From an uncultured Pantoea sp. (lineage in GTDB: Bacteria > Pseudomonadota > Gammaproteobacteria > Enterobacterales > Enterobacteriaceae), in assembly GCA_913778495.1 (NCBI GenBank), contig CAJYVD010000034.1, forward strand, positions 62,001-126,000: a stretch of 64,000 nucleotides of DNA, given 5' to 3'. Below, in pieces: positions 61,006-64,000 of this stretch (within the stretch, counting starts at the first letter, position 1; each line of letters opens with the position of its first letter). Position numbers and translations under genes: made by a program. Under the pieces are notes generated by a model. That model was not told where the DNA came from, did not search any database, and was given only the letters and a program-made list of their open reading frames with translations.

Positions 61006-61863
61006 ATGAAATATATCGGCGCACACGTCAGTGCAGCAGGCGGCGTAGACCAGGCAGTGCTCCGCGCCCATGAGCTTGAGGCCACCGCCTTTGCCCTGTT
61101 TACCAAAAATCAGCGTCAGTGGAAGGCAGCCCCGCTGTCAACGCAGGTGATTGACGCCTTTAAACGCGCCTGTGAGCAGTATCATTTTACCTCGGCGCAA
61201 ATCCTGCCGCACGACAGCTATCTGATTAATCTCGGCCATCCCGTGCAGGATGCACTGGAGAAGTCACGCGAGGCGTTTCTGGATGAAATGCAGCGCGCCG
61301 AACAGCTGGGGCTGACGCTGCTGAATTTCCATCCCGGCAGCCATCTGCAGCAGATTGATGAAGAAGCCTGCCTGAAACGCATTGCTGAGTCGATTAATAT
61401 CGCGCTTGATAAAACGCACAATGTGGTGGCGGTGATCGAGAATACCGCGGGCCAGGGCAGCAATCTGGGGTTCCGCTTCGAGCACCTCGCCACGATCATT
61501 GAGCACGTTGAAGACAAATCGCGCGTGGGCGTCTGTATTGATACCTGTCATGCCTTTGCTGGCGGCTACGATTTGCGTACGGAAGCGGCGTGCGAGCAGA
61601 CGTTTGACGCGTTCTCACGCATTGTCGGTTTCCAATATTTGCGCGGCATGCACCTTAATGACGCTAAAAGCGCGCTGGGTAGCCGGGTTGACCGTCACCA
61701 TAGTTTGGGTGAAGGCAACATTGGCAAAACGGTGTTTAGCTGGTTGATGAAAGATGCGCGTTTTGACGGCATCCCGATGATTCTGGAAACCATCAATCCG
61801 GATATTTGGCGCGATGAAATTGCCTGGCTGAAGGCCGAACAGCGCGCTGAGGTGGGCGCATAA
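61006..61863 (+). CDS. nfo: Endonuclease IV
   Basis: A 285-residue AP endonuclease, the E. coli length, starting behind CAGGAG. The TIM-barrel zinc site residues appear in [49 protein letters not shown], and [22 protein letters not shown]. It cuts at abasic sites and oxidised 3' ends and is induced by SoxRS in E. coli. It is divergent from the DUF1232-yeiE unit. Confidence 0.97.
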   Translation: MKYIGAHVSAAGGVDQAVLRAHELEATAFALFTKNQRQWKAAPLSTQVIDAFKRACEQYHFTSAQILPHDSYLINLGHPVQDALEKSREAFLDEMQRAEQLGLTLLNFHPGSHLQQIDEEACLKRIAESINIALDKTHNVVAVIENTAGQGSNLGFRFEHLATIIEHVEDKSRVGVCIDTCHAFAGGYDLRTEAACEQTFDAFSRIVGFQYLRGMHLNDAKSALGSRVDRHHSLGEGNIGKTVFSWLMKDARFDGIPMILETINPDIWRDEIAWLKAEQRAEVGA

Positions 61864-61889
61864 AAAAAGGGAGCCAAGGCTCCCTTTTT
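61863..61889. terminator. Bidirectional intrinsic terminator between nfo and fruA
   Basis: AAAAAGGGAGCC and GGCTCCCTTTTT flank a two-base AA (the real loop will be larger), with A- and T-runs on both sides, between two convergent genes. Confidence 0.88.
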
Positions 61890-61904
61890 GATTGCCGGTC
61901 GCGC

Positions 61905-63623
61905 TTAAGCCGCTTTGGCCAGCTCTTCTTCCGGACGTTTCAGAATGGCGTAGCCCAGGCCCGCAACCGCTGTACCGATCACAATCGCCAGCAGGTAGCC
62001 CAGCACTGGCGTGATGGCGCCCGGGATCAGCAGCACGAACAGCCCACCGTGCGGTGCCATCAGCTTGGCACCAATCGCCATGGAGATGGCGCCGGTGATG
62101 GCACCGCCCACGATACAGCAAGGCAGGACGCGCATCGGGTCACGAGCAGCAAACGGGATCGCGCCTTCAGAGATGAAGCACAGACCCAATACCAGCGCGG
62201 CTTTACCGCCCTCCTGCTGACCTTTGTTAAATTTACGACGCGCAACCAGCGTCGCAAGGCCCATGGCCAGCGGCGGAACCATACCGGCCGCCATGATCGC
62301 CGCCATTGGCGCGTAGGTTTGTGAACTCAGCAGCCCAACGCCAAACGCGTAAGCCACCTTGTTAACCGGACCGCCCATGTCGGTGCACATCATGCCGCCC
62401 AGAATGGCGCCCAGCAGCACGGCATTGGCGGTGCCCATGTTGGACAGCCAGTGCGTCAGACCGCTCATGATGCCCGCCACCGGTTTACCTACCACGTAGA
62501 TCATCAGCAGGCCGGTAATCAAGCTCGCGACCAGCGGAATAATCAGGATAGGCTTCAGCGCTTCCATACTTTGTGGCAGTTTCAACTTACTGCTGATCAG
62601 CTTCGCCGCATAACCGGCAATAAAGCCCGCGATGATACCGCCCAGGAAACCTGCGTTGATGCTGGTGGCGATCATGCCGCCAATCAGGCCTGGCGTCAGA
62701 CCCGGACGGTCTGCGATGGAGAAGGCGATAAAGCCAGCCAAGACCGGCACCATCAGCGCAAAGGCGCTACCGCCACCAATTTGCATCAGCGCGGCGGCCA
62801 ACGTGCCCTGCTCTTTAAACGCGGTGATACCGAAGGCAAACGAGAGCGCAATGCTCAGGCCACCGGCAACCACCATAGGCAGCATGTAGGAAACGCCGGT
62901 CAGCAGGTGGCGATAGGCACCTGCTTTCTCTTTGCTGTCGCCTTGGCTGCTGGCGGCGGCGCTATTGCCCGAAGGCTGATAGGTTTTGGCTTCGACCTGC
63001 GCCTTGTCCAGCTCCTGCGCGGTTTTTTTCAGCGCCAGGCTGGTGGAGGTGCGGTACATCGGTTTGCCCGCGAACTTCGCCAGATCGACATCAATGTCGG
63101 CCGCGACGATCACCAGATCGGCTGCCGCTACTTCTTCTGGGGTAATCGGATTACCTGCGCCCACTGAGCCGCGGGTTTCGACTTTCACCCACCAGCCGCG
63201 CTTTTTGGCTTCAGCGTCAATGGCTTCAGCAGCCATAAAGGTGTGCGCCACGCCGGTTGGGCAGGCGGTTACCGCCACGATGCGTTTTGGCGCGCTGCTT
63301 GTCGCCGGCGCAACCGGTGCCGCACTCGGTGCCGCTGCCGCCGGTACCGCCGCAGGCTGCCAGGTTTTCGCCTGGGCTTTGGCCTGCTGAATAGCAGCCA
63401 GCGGATCGCGCAGCACCTGCTGAACATCTACCAGTGCCAGCGATTTTCCGGCCAGGGCCGTATCTTGCGGCACCTGATGACCCGCAACCAGCACCAGCTC
63501 GGCGTCGGCAGCGTTGTCGGTTATCGTCAGGCCTGCCTGACCGGCACTGGCGCGCAGGCGCTCAAGTGCCAGGTGTGCGGAAGCAAGGCCGAGTGAAGTA
63601 TCTTTTATCAGCAGCGTTTTCAT
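61905..63623 (-). CDS. fruA: PTS fructose transporter subunit IIBC
   Basis: A 572-residue fructose EIIBC (E. coli 563). Order: N-terminal IIB-like domain without catalytic Cys (about 1-85), an Ala/Pro-rich linker (about 90-112), active IIB domain with Cys121 in ACPTGVAHTFMAAEA, a second linker and the IIC membrane domain (about 230-560) with AIPFAARDPMRVLP. It imports fructose as fructose-1-phosphate. It is 16 bp after fruK, in the fruBKA order. Confidence 0.97.
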   Translation of the reverse strand: MKTLLIKDTSLGLASAHLALERLRASAGQAGLTITDNAADAELVLVAGHQVPQDTALAGKSLALVDVQQVLRDPLAAIQQAKAQAKTWQPAAVPAAAAPSAAPVAPATSSAPKRIVAVTACPTGVAHTFMAAEAIDAEAKKRGWWVKVETRGSVGAGNPITPEEVAAADLVIVAADIDVDLAKFAGKPMYRTSTSLALKKTAQELDKAQVEAKTYQPSGNSAAASSQGDSKEKAGAYRHLLTGVSYMLPMVVAGGLSIALSFAFGITAFKEQGTLAAALMQIGGGSAFALMVPVLAGFIAFSIADRPGLTPGLIGGMIATSINAGFLGGIIAGFIAGYAAKLISSKLKLPQSMEALKPILIIPLVASLITGLLMIYVVGKPVAGIMSGLTHWLSNMGTANAVLLGAILGGMMCTDMGGPVNKVAYAFGVGLLSSQTYAPMAAIMAAGMVPPLAMGLATLVARRKFNKGQQEGGKAALVLGLCFISEGAIPFAARDPMRVLPCCIVGGAITGAISMAIGAKLMAPHGGLFVLLIPGAITPVLGYLLAIVIGTAVAGLGYAILKRPEEELAKAA

Positions 63624-63639
63624 TATCGCTCTCCTGCTG

Positions 63640-64000
63640 TTAGTTAACGGGTTGTAAGTCGACGCGTGCCATCATGGCGGCCAACTGGGTACGATCGGTT
63701 ACGCCAACGTTGCTTTGGCTGACGGCCATTGCCGCCACCGCCGTAGCCAAACGCAGCGTATGTTCACTGGATTCGCGCATCAGCAGACCGTAAATCAGGC
63801 CGCCAACCATGGAATCTCCGGCGCCCACCGTGCTGACCACTTCGCACGCAGGCGGTTTGGCGATCCATTCGCCTGAGGCGTTAACCCAGAGCGCGCCTTC
63901 CGCCCCCAGAGAAATCACCACATGCGCAATGCCCTGCTCGCGCAGTTCATGTGCGGCGGCAATCACATCCTGCAGCGTAGGCAGTTTGCGATTAGCCCAA
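63640..64000 (-). CDS. fruK: 1-phosphofructokinase (C-terminal part, cut by window edge)
   Basis: About 119 codons at the C-terminal end are inside the window; the start lies beyond 64000. The reading frame continues to the window edge (WANRKLPTLQDVIAA...). The PfkB-family catalytic block VGAGDSMVGGLIYGL holds the Asp base and anion hole. It converts fructose-1-phosphate to fructose-1,6-bisphosphate with ATP. It is followed after 16 bp by fruA. Confidence 0.94.
   Translation of the reverse strand, partial: WANRKLPTLQDVIAAAHELREQGIAHVVISLGAEGALWVNASGEWIAKPPACEVVSTVGAGDSMVGGLIYGLLMRESSEHTLRLATAVAAMAVSQSNVGVTDRTQLAAMMARVDLQPVN

Overview
The window looks like core chromosome of a plant- or environment-associated member of the Enterobacterales, most likely family Erwiniaceae (Pantoea/Erwinia/Mixta type). 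The basis is the gene order wcaJ/AmsG-type transferase - wza - wzb - wzc at the left end, which is the amylovoran/stewartan (ams/cps) layout rather than the colanic acid layout. It is followed by E. coli-like collinearity: asmA-dcd-udk-dgcE-yegD-mdtABCD-baeSR-trhP(yegQ)-cyaR-yegS, then apbC/metG-yohJK-cdd-maeA-sanA-mglBAC-galS-yeiB-folE, then lysP-yeiE-nfo-fruBKA. Protein lengths and motifs match enterobacterial orthologues closely. I see no prophage, insertion sequence, CRISPR array or integrated island.

Layout. 1-4.7 kb: start of an exopolysaccharide operon read leftwards, with a roughly 950-bp control region holding an ops/JUMPstart element and a candidate RcsAB box. 4.7-8.0 kb: asmA, dcd and udk (leftward). 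8.2-13 kb: a PAP2-type membrane phosphatase, the diguanylate cyclase DgcE without its usual C-terminal EAL-like domain, and the Hsp70-like YegD. 13-15.5 kb: an accessory porin and aldo/keto reductase. 15.8-26.7 kb: the MdtABCD efflux operon with its BaeSR two-component system. 26.7-29.3 kb: trhP behind a perfect FNR box, the small RNA CyaR, and the lipid kinase YegS. 29.4-32.9 kb: a sugar-type oxidoreductase, tRNA-Asn, a GntR regulator, and thiD controlled by a TPP riboswitch through a small upstream ORF. 33.2-35.9 kb: a possible FNR-controlled 67-codon Cys-rich gene facing ahpCF, which has a four-element OxyR site. 36-44.6 kb: housekeeping genes (apbC, metG, yohJK, cdd, maeA, sanA). 44.7-49.7 kb: galactose uptake (mglBAC) and its repressor galS, with CRP and gal operators. 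49.8-55.9 kb: yeiB, folE, an MFS transporter divergent from a LysR gene, and formaldehyde detoxification (frmA and yeiG). 56-57.9 kb: an iron-type ABC permease/ATPase pair behind a Fur box, without a binding protein. 58-64 kb: lysP, yeiE, a DUF1232 gene, nfo, fruA and the end of fruK.

The clearest new points are regulatory, not a new protein system: (i) an FNR box placed to activate trhP, the oxygen-independent tRNA hydroxylation gene; (ii) the same arrangement in front of a small CxxC protein gene; (iii) a TPP riboswitch followed by a 48-codon Cys-rich ORF whose stop overlaps the thiD start where thiM sits in E. coli; (iv) a diverged but recognisable CyaR with a class II CRP promoter; (v) a short ORF overlapping the start of a shortened dgcE. 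All motif and site calls come from reading the sequence by eye; no search or folding program was run.
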